DNA of 64,000 nucleotides from Symbiodinium natans (lineage: Eukaryota > Sar > Dinophyceae > Suessiales > Symbiodiniaceae), in assembly GCA_905221605.1 (NCBI GenBank), contig CAJNDS010002399.1, positions 226,001 through 290,000 on the forward strand, read 5' to 3'. The position numbers and the translations under genes are program-made. Below the pieces are notes generated by a model that searched no databases, was not told where the DNA came from, and saw nothing but the letters and a program-made list of their open reading frames with translations. This document shows, in pieces, positions 47,801 to 57,758 of this stretch (its first letter is position 1; each line of letters begins with the position of its first letter).

Positions 47801-48391
47801 GTGGGAAACATTTCGGCTCTACTGCTTGCAGATCTGTGAAAGTACCCTTCGAAGTTCGAAACTCTAAGCCCTAACGTTTGTGAACCCTGTAGGACTTGAG
47901 AAATGTAGGGTTTTGGGATTAGGCTAAGCGCTTGAGGAAAGAGGAGCATGCTTTAAACTATTCAGGCATCCCCAGTACAAAAAACCTTAAGCCCTCAACC
48001 TTAAACCCAAAATGCTAAACTCTGAATCCTAAATCCTAAGTCCTAAGCCCTTACACCCTTAAACCCTTAAACCCTTAAACCCTTAATTCCTTAAGCCCTT
48101 AAACCCTTAAACCCTTAAACCCTTAAACCCTGAAACCCTTAAACCCTGAAACCCTTAAACCCTTAAAACCCTAAACCCTAAACCCTAAACCCTAAACCCC
48201 TAAACCCTAAACCCTAAAACCTAAACCCTAAACCCTAAACCCTAAACCCTAAACCCTAAACCCTAAACCCTAAACCCTAAACCCCCTATCCCTAAACCCT
48301 AAGGCAGGGCCGAAACCGGCAGGTCTCGCGGATGGTGGGTGGCACCAGCGTCCTCAAGCGCCTGGTGCCCGCGCGACCCGGCCGCAGCTGA
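44781..48391 (+). CDS. Unidentified micro-exon gene, 3' part
   Basis: At least five + strand exons read in one frame to a TGA at 48389-48391. Peptides in order: RNIRDGDGRDHSPEFVDV, SAREAQRGIAFGSQS, NRDHPFTGIGF, DQSFRVRKAAAAGFAE, VSRMVGGTSVLKRLVPAR. Each is bounded by AG| and a GC, GA or GT donor and flanked by CCCTAAA on the left and TTTAGGG on the right, as in the two upstream genes. I do not recognise a family. The 5' part was not found. Confidence 0.55.
45807..45848 (+). CDS. Third gene exon: AREAQRGIAFGSQS
   Basis: Acceptor CGCCAG. GA donor at 45849 proposed for phase; open frame continues to 45882. Confidence 0.55.
46344..46377 (+). CDS. Third gene exon: NRDHPFTGIGF
   Basis: Acceptor AGCCCAG, GC donor at 46378. 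A TAA follows in frame at 46390. Confidence 0.5.
46618..46716 (+). repeat. AGGCTTT 7-bp array
   Basis: About 13 units of a TTTAGGG variant in which the last G is C, within a longer G-rich arm (46420-46820). Confidence 0.9.
47367..47414 (+). CDS. Third gene exon: DQSFRVRKAAAAGFAE
   Basis: Acceptor GCGCGAG, GC donor at 47415, TTTAGGG array from 47425. Confidence 0.55.
47425..47628 (+). repeat. TTTAGGG array, intron 5' arm
   Basis: About 28 nearly perfect units, 10 bp after a donor. Confidence 0.95.
48040..48300 (+). repeat. CCCTTAAA then CCCTAAA array, intron 3' arm
   Basis: Eight-base CCCTTAAA units change to CCCTAAA. Ends about 20 bp before the last exon of the third gene. Confidence 0.9.
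48323..48391 (+). CDS. Third gene, last exon
   Basis: Reads VSRMVGGTSVLKRLVPARPG, then RS and TGA. Acceptor ACCGGCAG. Confidence 0.6.
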   Translation, partial: VSRMVGGTSVLKRLVPARPGRS

Positions 48392-48858
48392 GAGGCCCCT
48401 CCGCTGTACCCAGGGGTGTAGGGCGCAGCGTTTTAGGGTTTAGGGTGTAGGGTTTAGGGTTTAGGGTTTAGGGCTAGGGTTTCGGGTCTAGCGCTCAGGG
48501 TTTAGGCTTCTGGGTTTAGAGTCCAGGGTCGGGATCTGGGCTTTAGGGTTCAGGGTTGACCCCAAAGCCTCGAGCCCTAGCCGAAAGCCCTAAGTCCTCA
48601 ATGTCAGAGGGGCATGGGTTGCTAGAAGTAGCGCACCCCGGGTTTAGGGTTCAGGGTTTATGGCTTAGGGTTCAGGGTTTAGGGCGAATATCAGGGCGGA
48701 ACTAGTTTTAATGGCGCATGTTGGGTAGTGTATATCGGCAGTAGATCGGAGGATATCAGAAGCCCTCAACTCTGAACCCTAAACCCTGCACCCTAAATCC
48801 TAACCCCGAGACAAGCACCCGTAAATCCTAAGTCCTAAACCCGGGTGGAGGTACTACT

Positions 48859-48946
48859 CTGAGGTTCATCGGGCTTATAACCCCAATTACTGAAAGCCAG
48901 ACTTGGGGGCTTTGCAAAGTTATAAGCACCCACGAACCTCCAGGTA
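48859..48946. mobile_element. MITE-like element, family A (short copy)
   Basis: GAGGTTCATCGGGCTTATAA and TTATAAGCACCCACGAACCTC are inverted ends, 88 bp. Confidence 0.65.
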
Positions 48947-49202
48947 GGCGAGCTTAGTTGTTCTTCCCTTTCTAGGGTCCAGGGCTTAGGGTGGGGCAGG
49001 AAGGATCCAAGGCGGACTGCCCCAGACCCCGAACCCCAAAACCCGAAGGATTGGGGATTTGCACGATCCAAAAACCCACTGTTTTAAGGGTTCTACCCTA
49101 GAATTCAGGAATCATCGCCTACCATTTTGTATGCGGCCACAGGTGGACAGCGGTTGCCCATAGAGTTCAAAGTGCTGCAAAGCACCCTAAAGAATTCCCC
49201 TG

Positions 49203-49410
49203 CTGGAGGTTCATGATACTTATAACCAGTTATATCTGTGCGTATAACCCACTTATACGCCCCTTAAGTGCCCTAGTATGGTTGTAAGTACAACCCTAAA
49301 CCCTAAACCCTAAACCCTAAACCCTAAACCCTAAACCCTAAACCCTAAACCCTAAACCGTTGATAAGTAAAGATAGAATTGGTTAAGCAGTACCATGAAC
49401 CCTCCAAGTG
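49203..49410. mobile_element. MITE-like element, family A, split by a CCCTAAA array
   Basis: Left end CTGGAGGTTCATGATACTTA, right end TACCATGAACCCTCCAAGTG. Nine CCCTAAA units (49292-49356) lie inside, between GTTGTAAGTACAA and GTTGATAAGTAAA, which may be a decayed duplication. Confidence 0.7.
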
Positions 49411-49525
49411 GTCCCTGACTCTAAAGCTTCTCGGTCCGAATCGAGCCGTGCGGCGGAGCTTGTCCTTTTGGGTTTAGGGTTTAGGGTTTAGGGTTTAGGG
49501 GAGTCCTTCCAGTTTAGCACTCGGC

Positions 49526-50427
49526 ATGCTGCACATTCGCACAGTGTCGGGTGAACGACTGGTTGATGTGGACTTGGCGAGCTTTCACGCGACGCTTCCG
49601 CCAGAGATGTCAGCGGTGCGGGCACTGAAGCAGCACTTGCACGGATATGTGGGCTGTCAAGGTTCAGGCAAAGGCTTATCTTTCTCGATGCTGATGGTGA
49701 GGAGGAGGATGGGGAGGATGATGACTACGTGGTTCTAGATGACGAACACGCGTTGAGACCCGGGGAAGTACAGGTCGTACTTCTAAGCTTCTGCCAAGCA
49801 TCTGAAGCTCAAGTGGAAACGCTTCTGGATGCTGCAGGAAGCGGCCGAGCAGCAGTGGAGCGTATTCTACATAGGCCACAAGAGCCAGATTTAGCACGTT
49901 TTGGTGATCCAACGTTGACCGCGCTGTATGCGGCATCCGAGAATGGCCACCAGAACGTTGCTCGCCTCTTACTGGAGGCCAATGCGGACAAGGAGAAGGC
50001 CCATCACAGTGGCGCCACCCCGCTGTTCATCGCAGCTCAGAAAGGAAAATTGGAGGTAGTGCGGCTTTTGCTGGAGGCCAACGCGGACAAAGACAAGGCC
50101 CAGCATCGTGGCGCCACCCTGCTGTTCATCGCAGCTCAGAATGGACAGTTGGAGGTAGTGCGGGTTTTGCTGGAGTCCAATGCGGACAAGGACAAGGCCC
50201 AGCATCGTGGCGCCACCCCGTTGTTCATCGCTGCTCAGAATGGACAGTTGGAGGTAGTGCGGCTTTTGCTGGAGGACAACGCGGACAAGGACAAGGCCAG
50301 GCATGATGGCATCACGCCTTTATACATCGCGGCTTGCGATGGGCATTTGGAGGTTGTCCACCTTTTGCAGGAGCCCGACGTGGACAAGATCAAAGCTATC
50401 AATAACGGTGCAGCTTCACCCATGTGA
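49526..50427 (+). pseudogene. Ubiquitin-like plus ankyrin-repeat gene, frameshifted
   Basis: An intronless frame starts MLHIRTVSGERLVDVDLASF, a ubiquitin-like N-terminus common in dinoflagellate ankyrin proteins. Near 49660 one A appears to be missing: in GGCTGTCAAGGTTCAGG, restoring CAAAGG would join GCQ to RFRQRLIFLD. The second frame holds about six ankyrin repeats of 33 residues (GATPLFIAAQNGQLEVVRLL), three of them nearly identical at DNA level (99-bp period). It ends NNGAASPM at TGA, inside a repeat, so the C-terminus looks truncated. The lack of introns next to genes full of them suggests a retrocopy. TTTAGGG lies to its left and CCCTAAA to its right, the position of an intron loop. 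An expressed gene with a sequencing error is the alternative. Confidence 0.75.
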
Positions 50428-50600
50428 ATCCCTTGTCGAAACCTTGTATCAACACTCATGTCTCTTCGCTTCTGGGCGGCTCAGGCTTACGAAGGGCACA
50501 CGTGTTGCACACCCGTGCAACATATCCCCAAAATTGCAGGTACATATGGCGGCCTGAATCACTGGTAAATTACGAACACTATTCCTTGCCTGAGGGAGCA

Positions 50601-50708
50601 CCCTAAACCCTAAACCCTAAACCCTAAACCCTAAACCCTAAACCCTAAACCCTAAACCCTAAACCCTAAACCCTAAACCCTAAACCCTAAACCCTAAACC
50701 CTAAACCC
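50601..50708 (+). repeat. CCCTAAA array
   Basis: About 15 perfect units just downstream of the ankyrin pseudogene. Confidence 0.95.
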
Positions 50709-51035
50709 CTAACCTAGTGTACATTGGGCAGACATGTTGTGACTGTGGGATGATCTCGGCTGTCTGCCTCTTCCATTCCCTAGTAGAGGAATCGAGTTTA
50801 GAGTTTCGAGTTCAGGGTCTAGGGCTTAGAGTTTAGGGAAGAGGCTCAGGGTTTAGGGTTTAGGGTTTAGGGTTTAGGGCTTAGGTTTTAGGGTTTAGGG
50901 TTTAGGCGCACTGACGTTTGAATCGCTCGTAGTTCGCCTCATCCGACTCCGTGAGGAGTGGCCTTAGGTCCCTCAAGCCCAAGTCCGAAACCCCAAGGCC
51001 GAGACCCTAAGCCCTGTGCCTACATAGGATGCACA

Positions 51036-51133
51036 ATCGGGTTTAGGGTTTAGGGTTTAGGGTTTAGGGTTTAGGGTTTAGGGTTTAGGGTTTAGGGTTT
51101 AGGGTTTAGGGTTTAGGGTTTAGGGTTTAGGGT
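51036..51133 (+). repeat. TTTAGGG array
   Basis: About 14 perfect units. The region 50930-51000 before it has a minus-strand open block (LLTESDEANYERFKRQCA) of unknown meaning. Confidence 0.9.
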
Positions 51134-51139
51134 AATCCA

Positions 51140-52005
51140 TTGCCCTAGTTATCTTCAACTTCATTGCCTGGCACAAGGTCTCTGCCCCATTGAGTCTTTG
51201 GTCCAGCACCGGTGGCGTAGTGACTAAACCTTAAGACCAGAAACCCTGTATTCCCCATCAATCCCATAAACCCTATAAACCGTCTAAACCCTATCATCCC
51301 TGAACCGTAAGCGTGGGGCCATGCTGAGCGCACACATGTGCACGACAAGGTGTAAATATGTGAGCAGGACGCGCCACTTTGTGGAGGGTTTTGTCGGCCT
51401 GTTACCCTAAACCCTAAATTTCCCAATCTTGGGGTTTCGCCGATTTCCTTTCGTAACTAGCCTCAAAGTACATACACTGGCCCCATGAGCTTGACCTAAG
51501 CTTTAACTGCGAGCAAGGCAGCGGGCCGCAGCGAGCCCGCCGAGCCTTTAGCGACGGCAGCCGACAACTGAGTAGCGACAGTCTAGCAGTTGGTGGCAAA
51601 TGCTCTCTTTAGTGCCAGAAGAGTTAGCTTCTGGTACCGTAACGCTTTCCTTACAGCTTGAAGAGTTAACAGGGCGCACAGCCCTAAAGCATATTGTTTT
51701 ACCCTAAAGCCTAACCCTCCTTCCTTCCCCTCAGCCGGGGTGTCCGGGAAGCCCTGGGGAGGCCTTCCAGGGGCTTCTAAAAGCCTTCCCAGGACCCCCG
51801 CGACCTTTTGACGAGCTAATCTGGGTGAAAGAGCTAGTATTTGGAGACCCCCTTGCTTAAAACTCTGACCCCTTTTTGGGGGGTTAAGCAGGAGGCCTTC
51901 GTGGGGTACCCCAGGATCCGGTCAAAAAGTGGCCGAGTGCAGATGTAATCACGCAAGCAATTACATGGCAGATTTGACCCTTAATTTTCCCAATTTGCGT
52001 TTACG
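51140..52005. other. Unique sequence without recognised gene
   Basis: Few telomere-like units. No motif or long frame that I can support. Confidence 0.4.
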
Positions 52006-52395
52006 AGATATCAACTACAGCAGAGAATACAAAAGCAACAAGAGAACAATAAACGTTCTTGTGCACAGCGGCGCCGCAGAGCGCAGCGACCTGAGCGCGA
52101 TTTTGGGACCCTCCTTCCGGGCCTGCTCGGGTGTCAATCAAACATCACAAAGAACACAATGCTGCCCTCTGCCAAAATCTTCGTTTATGATTTTTACTAA
52201 GATATCAGCTACAGCAGAGAATGCAACAGCAACGCGAGAACAAGAAACGTTCTTGTACACAGCGGTGCCACAGAGCGCAACGACAGCGGGCGATAGGGCC
52301 GCGGCCCCGAGCTCGATTTTGGCTGCTTTACTTTTCGTCTTGATTTGTACGAAAATATCAGTTACAGCAGAGAGTACAAAGCAACGAGAGAACTA
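52006..52395 (+). repeat. Three degenerate direct repeats
   Basis: GATATCAACTACAGCAGAGA at 52006 recurs as GATATCAGCTACAGCAGAGA at 52201 and AATATCAGTTACAGCAGAGA near 52354, each followed by ACAAAAGCAAC/GAGAAC-like sequence. Spacing is 195 and about 153 bp. An open frame runs across (51929-52429) but looks repeat-derived. Confidence 0.7.
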
Positions 52396-52659
52396 TCCCC
52401 AAAAAAAAGCCTCAACCCTAATAGAGTAAGGTTTGGGTGGTCTTGGGGTGGGGCGCTCGTTTTGGCGCGACGCGCCGCCCACGATCCCTTGGGGTCGAGG
52501 CGCGTCGCTTCAGTGAGCAAACCGTAAGCCCTAAACCCTAAACTCTGAACCCTGACCCCTGAACCCAAAACCTAAACCCTAAGCCCTATGTTTTGATTGC
52601 GAAACTGTTTGGGCTTTGAGGCCGTGTGCTGCAACCGTGCGGGTTGTGCCTGTCATCTG

Positions 52660-52889
52660 CTTGGAGGTTCATGGTACTTATTTAACCAACTATAACTGTG
52701 CACATAGCTGTACTTATAACCATATTCGGGCACTTAGGGGGGCTTATAAGTGGGTTATAGGTACAGCTATGATTGGTTAATAAGTACCCAAAACCCAAAA
52801 CCATAAGCCCTAAGCCCTAAGCCCTAAACCCTAAACCCTAAACCCTAAACCCTAAACCCTGGTTAATAAGTGCCATGGACCTCCAAGTG
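52660..52889. mobile_element. MITE-like element, family A, split by a CCCTAAA cassette with flanking duplication
   Basis: Left end CTTGGAGGTTCATGGTACTT, right end GTGCCATGGACCTCCAAGTG. A cassette of CCCTAAG/CCCTAAA units (about 52790-52859) lies between two copies of GGTTAATAAGT. Confidence 0.8.
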
Positions 52890-53594
52890 AGCGCTAAGCT
52901 GTGTGCCAGATGTCCTCCCTGGTGCTTAGGGTTTGGGGTTTGGGGTTTAGGGCATAGGGAAGTGTTCCTAGAATATACCCCGGAGCCCTACTCTAGTTGT
53001 TAAGGTCGAAACCTAAACCCCAAACCTTAAACCCTAAACCACCTTTGGGCGCCAAAGTCCAAAGCGCTGCCTTAAAGCCTCACCGAAACCCCTAGTCCGA
53101 AACCAGCCGGTCAAAGACTAGTACTCTTCTAAGGGCGACATGTAGGGATGGTTTAGGGTTTAGGATTTAGGGTTTAGGGTTTAGGATTGGGGGGGTTCTT
53201 ATATAATTAAGCAAATAGTAGAAAGCATGCGCGCAAAATACACTTTTCAAACCGAAGCTTGGAGCGCCACTTGGGATGCGGCAGTCCTATGCCCCAGCTC
53301 GTGCACCGTCATGCCCCAGCCCAAGACCCAATGAACCCTTCCTAAACCCTAAACTACCCTAAGCCCTAAACCACCCTAAACCCTAAGCCCTAAACCCTAA
53401 ATACACCCTAAACCCAAAACCCTGTTCCGGTTTGTCTTCCCCATCCTCCAGCCCCAATCCCTAAGCCCTAAGCCCTAAGCCCTAAAGCCTAAACCGTAAA
53501 CCCTAAACCCTAAACCCTAAACCCTAAACCCTAAACCCTAAACCCTAAACCCTAAACCCTAAACCCTAAACCCTAAACCCTAAGCCCACCCCAG

Positions 53595-56160
53595 GTTTGC
53601 GAAGCTCACCAAAGACGTGCACTGGGGCGTCAAGAAGGTACCGAGACATGGCAATCCCTTCCCCCCTAAAGAAAACGTAGGGGGGTTAGGGTTTAGGGTT
53701 TAGGGTTTAGGGTTTGGGGTTTAGGGTTTAGGGTTTAGGGTTTAGGGTTTAGGGGGTAGGGGGGTTTAATATTCGGGGGAGGGGAGCACCTTCGCCTCTG
53801 CAGGGCCTGATGCAGAAGCGAAGGTTCGGGCGTCGGTTTTTTCGAAGGCAAGTAGTTCCGAAGCCCTAAGCCCCCTAGAATCAGGGTTCATTTTGTTTAG
53901 GGTTTAGGGTTTGGGTGTTCAGCAAAGGGATTGTATCGGAAACCCCGAAAACAGGAAACCCCAAGACTATAGTAGCATATTAGACACAGGGTATATATTT
54001 CTGTTTGTGGTGAGTGTATACAAGGTTCCTTTTTGATATTGGTGAGTGTATATACCTGGTGTCCTTTTGGGGGTACAAGAAATATATACCCTACTTCATA
54101 TAGTTGGAAGAGACCTGCCGGGGTTCTTGTATTGACCCTGTATTCCTAGATTCGGGGCTCGGTCTAGGTCTTGGGATGCGCGGGGTTTTAGGGTTTAGGG
54201 TCCAGGGTCTAGGGTCTAGGGTCTAGGGTTTAGGGTTTAGGGTTTAGGGTTTAGGGTTTAGGGTTTAGGGTTTAGGGTAAACCGCGCAGTACAGCCATCC
54301 ACACCTGGTCACAAAAAGCACCCTATGCTTCGGGATGCTCCCCCTTATACAAACAGTCCTGAATAGGGACTATACTACTATTATTGGAGAACCCTTAGTG
54401 GGATCTACTTTCGGGATGCTCCCAGGGGTCTAGGTTAGTGGGTGTGGTGTAGGGTTTCGGTTTCGGATTCCGGGCTTAGGGTTTAGGGTTTAGGGTTTGG
54501 TGTGTGTGTCGTTCAGGCGGGCATACACAACTAGAAGATACACCGGGAGTATGAGGGGTTTCGAGATGACCTGCCAGGGCTTAAGGCTTAGAAACCCCGC
54601 CCCGAAGGCTGTACCCTAAACCCTAAACCCTAAACCCTAAACCCTACACCCTGAACCCCCCTTAATAGGCTCCTGCTATGGCCATTAGATTCCCTTAGGA
54701 ATCTGTAAACAGGGTCCCCAAGACCCAAGGGTACAACCTTAAGGGTCCAGAGTACAACCCGTAAACCCGTAAACCCGTATACCCGTAAACCCGTAAACCC
54801 TAAACCCGTAAACCCTAAACCCTAAACCCTAAAGCCTAAACCCGAAACCCTAAACCCTAAACCCGAAACCCTAAACCCTAAACCCTGTCAACCCTGAACC
54901 CCAAGGCCCCCAAAACCCCATCTTTCTGGAAAGGCGGCCGCGGAGAGCCTCGTCGCGTCCCATGCTCAGGGTGTGCTCTGAAATATTCGGGTCTTTCTAG
55001 GGTTTGGGGTTTAGGGTTTAGGGTTTAGGGTTTAGGGTTTAGGGTAACAAGGGGCTGGGTAGCTATCCTAGCCTAAGAGTCCTACCCTAAACCCTAAACC
55101 CTACACCCTAAACTCTCATCCCTAAGCCACTGTTTTCGAGCTCAAGGCCAGCAAAAGCATCAGTTGATTCTGAAGAGTAACCCTAAACTCTAAACCCTAA
55201 ACCCTAAACCCTAAACCCTAAACCCTAAACCCTAAACCCTAAACCCTAAACCCTAAACCCTAAACCCTAAACCCTAAACCCTAAACCCTAAACCCTAAAC
55301 CCTAAACCCTAAACCCTTAAACACCCTAAACCCTAAACCCTAAACCCTAAACCCTAAACCCTAAACCCTAAACCCTAAACCCTAAACCCTAAACCCTAAA
55401 CCCTAAACCCTAAACCCTAAACCCTAAACCCTAAACCCTAAACCCTAAACCCTAAACCCTATCCTATGCAGCCTCGACTCACAACCCTAAACACCAAACA
55501 CAGGGTGCTCCTCACAGGGGACTGCACAAAGACATGTATGGCAGTTGTTCATCCCTAAAGTAAGGGAGTTGAGGGTTTAGGGTTTAGGGTTTAGGGTTAT
55601 TTTGGGGTTTAGGGTGTGGGGTTGAAGACATGTGGGTTGTGGGGCTTAGGGGTTTATCACCCTACACCCTAAACCCCACGGCTTCAGTTTGGGGATGCAA
55701 CCGACCGAATGGACCCTTTGAGTTTCGCAGGCAACAGGCACAGGCATGACGCATGACGGAGAACGCCGGACTGACACAGGTTTCGGGCTTAGGGTTAGGG
55801 GTTTAAGGTTTAGGGTTTAGGGTTTATAGGGTTTAGGGTTTAGGGTTTAGGGTTTAGGGTTTAGGGTTTAGGGTTTAGGGTGTAGGCTTCGCCCTCAACC
55901 CCCTATACCCCCCAACGTTGTGTACCCCCCCATCCGTAGGGTGAAGCGCGAGATAGGCCCTGAACTTTTTGTGTTTTCGGGCTTCCTCCCTTCGATTAAG
56001 CGGATGATCTTTTACCCTAAACCCTGAACCCTAAACCCGAAACCCTAAAGCCTGAACCCTAAACCTTAAACGCTCTAGCACAACGTTCCCATACCCCCCC
56101 CCCCAACCGCGCAGGTTCGTCCTGAATGTCAGCGTGGAGCAGCGACCGGAGCCCATGAAA
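53595..56160 (+). CDS. Fourth micro-exon gene, unidentified (fragmentary)
   Basis: Three + strand islands look like exons: 53595-53637 (FAKLTKDVHWGVKK; AG|, GT donor), 54934-54970 (AAAESLVASHAQ in one frame; another frame fits the next exon's phase) and 56115-56160 (FVLNVSVEQRPEPMK after GCGCAG). Flanks follow the CCCTAAA-left, TTTAGGG-right rule. I do not recognise the product, and the order as one gene is inferred. Confidence 0.4.
53979..54102. mobile_element. MITE-like element, family C (inverted copy)
   Basis: The reverse complement matches 34371-34491 nearly end to end, including TATACACTCACCAATAT and AAAAAGGAACC. Confidence 0.75.
54332..54424. mobile_element. MITE-like element, family B (degenerate)
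   Basis: Starts GGGATGCTCCCCCTTATACA, then AACAGTCCT. The far end carries GGGATGCTCCCA in direct rather than inverted orientation, so this copy is rearranged. Confidence 0.5.
55190..55460 (+). repeat. Longest near-perfect CCCTAAA array
   Basis: About 38 units with a single CCCTTAAACA break near 55315. Confidence 0.95.
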
Positions 56161-56505
56161 CCTACCCTCAGAGCTTAGGGCTCATAGGGCTGAGGGCGGC
56201 GTAGGGCTTACAGGGCTTACAGGGGTTAGGGTTTACGTAGGGTTTAGGGTTTAGGGTTTAGGGTTTAGGGTTTGGGGTTTAGGGTTTAGGGTTTAGGGTT
56301 AGGGTTTAGGGTTAGGGTTTAGAGTTTAGGTTTTAGGCTTTAGGCGTGGGTGCATGGAAGAGGCTTTGGGGGAACGAGGGGCGCAAGTTGCCAGACCCAA
56401 GCCCCACAGCTTGTATTCTGCATAGTTAACTAAACTGGCCCCAAACCACCGTTTAGCTGTACATACCAAGTAGGGTTAGGAGAGCAGATTCGGATGACTG
56501 ATTGT

Positions 56506-56518
56506 ATTTTGGCTCAAG
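56506..56518 (+). other. Relict dinoflagellate spliced leader
   Basis: ATTTTGGCTCAAG is identical to the last 13 bases of the 22-nt dinoflagellate spliced leader (ending CCATTTTGGCTCAAG). The upstream half does not match. It is on the same strand as the downstream ORFs, as expected if a trans-spliced mRNA was reverse-transcribed and inserted. Confidence 0.7.
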
Positions 56519-56680
56519 GAAAATAGGCGTGCCCGTTGTGCGTCTTTCCTTGTCTTAAGTACCTTTGTTGTACTTAACTGGTTAACAGCCTCAAGCTACG
56601 TGGTCACTTTGGTAGGAACGTAGGCAAAGCCGCGCGCCGCCATAGTGCCCCCTCCATAACCGCACACCTGCCTTGAGAGT

Positions 56681-57103
56681 GTGCTTGAAATTGCGCGACA
56701 GGAGCCGCTGGCCCTGCCTCATTCATACTTCACATCCAGCATTGTGTCGAGCCAGAGCCAGGCTCAGCAATTGCATTCACTTCACCTGCAAGCCACCGTT
56801 GGGCTTTCCACGTGGCATTCCATATCTCGAAATCTTCGATCGTGCATGCAAAGCACTGAGCCGGAAGAGCATTACGCAACACACCTCCACATTTGGGTTC
56901 ATTTCATTAAGGCCTTGCGTGAGAAACGCATCACGCGTTTGTTGATTGCTCATCCGCTAAATTGGTGGAGAAGGTTCGTGAGTAATCTTCTTGCTAATCA
57001 CTACAGAGAGGTATCGTTTGACTGGCAGCTTAGGGTCCTTGTCCGTGCTTTAACGTACGCCGACGATAGGTGGGTCCCTAGATTGCCTCAATACTTTCCG
57101 TGA
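56681..57103 (+). CDS. Hypothetical 140-codon frame downstream of the relict leader
   Basis: Open + frame without an ATG at its start. It contains LHIWVHFIKALREKRITRLL and LNWWRRFVSNLL and ends QYFP at TGA. Codon use looks coding but no family is recognised. It may be the 5' region or a decayed part of the retroelement. Confidence 0.35.
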   Translation: MLEIARQEPLALPHSYFTSSIVSSQSQAQQLHSLHLQATVGLSTWHSISRNLRSCMQSTEPEEHYATHLHIWVHFIKALREKRITRLLIAHPLNWWRRFVSNLLANHYREVSFDWQLRVLVRALTYADDRWVPRLPQYFP

Positions 57104-57758
57104 CATCCAGGTACATCGTGTGGCTGCGCATCTCCGCTGCGGTGTCGAGGTGCTCGCCCCTCTTGCCCTGGTTGGTTCTGACTTTCGGACTTCACTTCAA
57201 ACATTCCTGAACATCTTGCCTTTGTACCCTCTCCTGTGAACCCCTGCACGGTTTAGGGAGGCTAGGCCTTGTGGGTACCCTAGGCGTCTGACGAAGCATC
57301 ACTGCATCACCGTGTGCTTCGCCTCGAACTGCCCAAACAGCAGGTTCAGTTCAGACTTCGATCTTCGCGTGGTTTGTGGTCTCCCTTCGGGTTGAGACTA
57401 AGCCCATCACTCCGCCAACAGCAAACCCACAGTGCCGTCGGCTTGACCACGCACTGTGAACGCAACATCGGACAAAGTCCCAATCCCTAAGAGGTTTCAG
57501 GGTCAAAGCAAAGAGAGTCGCGGGTCTTCCCCACTCTCATCCGTGTGCATTGGCTCAGACAGCCGGTTGAGTGCGTGTCGTTAGTTGAAAGACCTGCATT
57601 GCCCCAATATCCCATCTGAGGAATCCCGGCAAGGTAGTCAAGCTCAGGCACTCTGCACACATTCTTCTGGCCACTTTCTAGGCTTGTTGGGGTCGCCGCC
57701 CGAATTAGGCTTAGAGGGGTCGCCGCCCGAATCAGGCTGTGCAATTGTCTCTGGTACC
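57104..57758. other. Untranslated or leader region upstream of the retroelement ORFs
   Basis: Unique sequence. GGGGTCGCCGCCCGAAT is directly repeated at 57689 and 57718. No LTR can be defined because only one side of the element is in the window. Confidence 0.35.

Noticed and set aside
50235-50459. Minus frames over the ankyrin repeats
   Set aside because: Antisense shadows of the 99-bp ankyrin repeats.
52600-52630. tRNA, rRNA or snRNA genes anywhere in the window
   Set aside because: I looked for cloverleaf-like A/B boxes and known snRNA cores by eye and found none convincing; tRNAscan-SE or Infernal would be decisive.
2040-55460. A true telomere or subtelomere end
   Set aside because: Arrays occur in both orientations dozens of times, are degenerate and interleaved with exons, and DNA continues beyond them on both sides.
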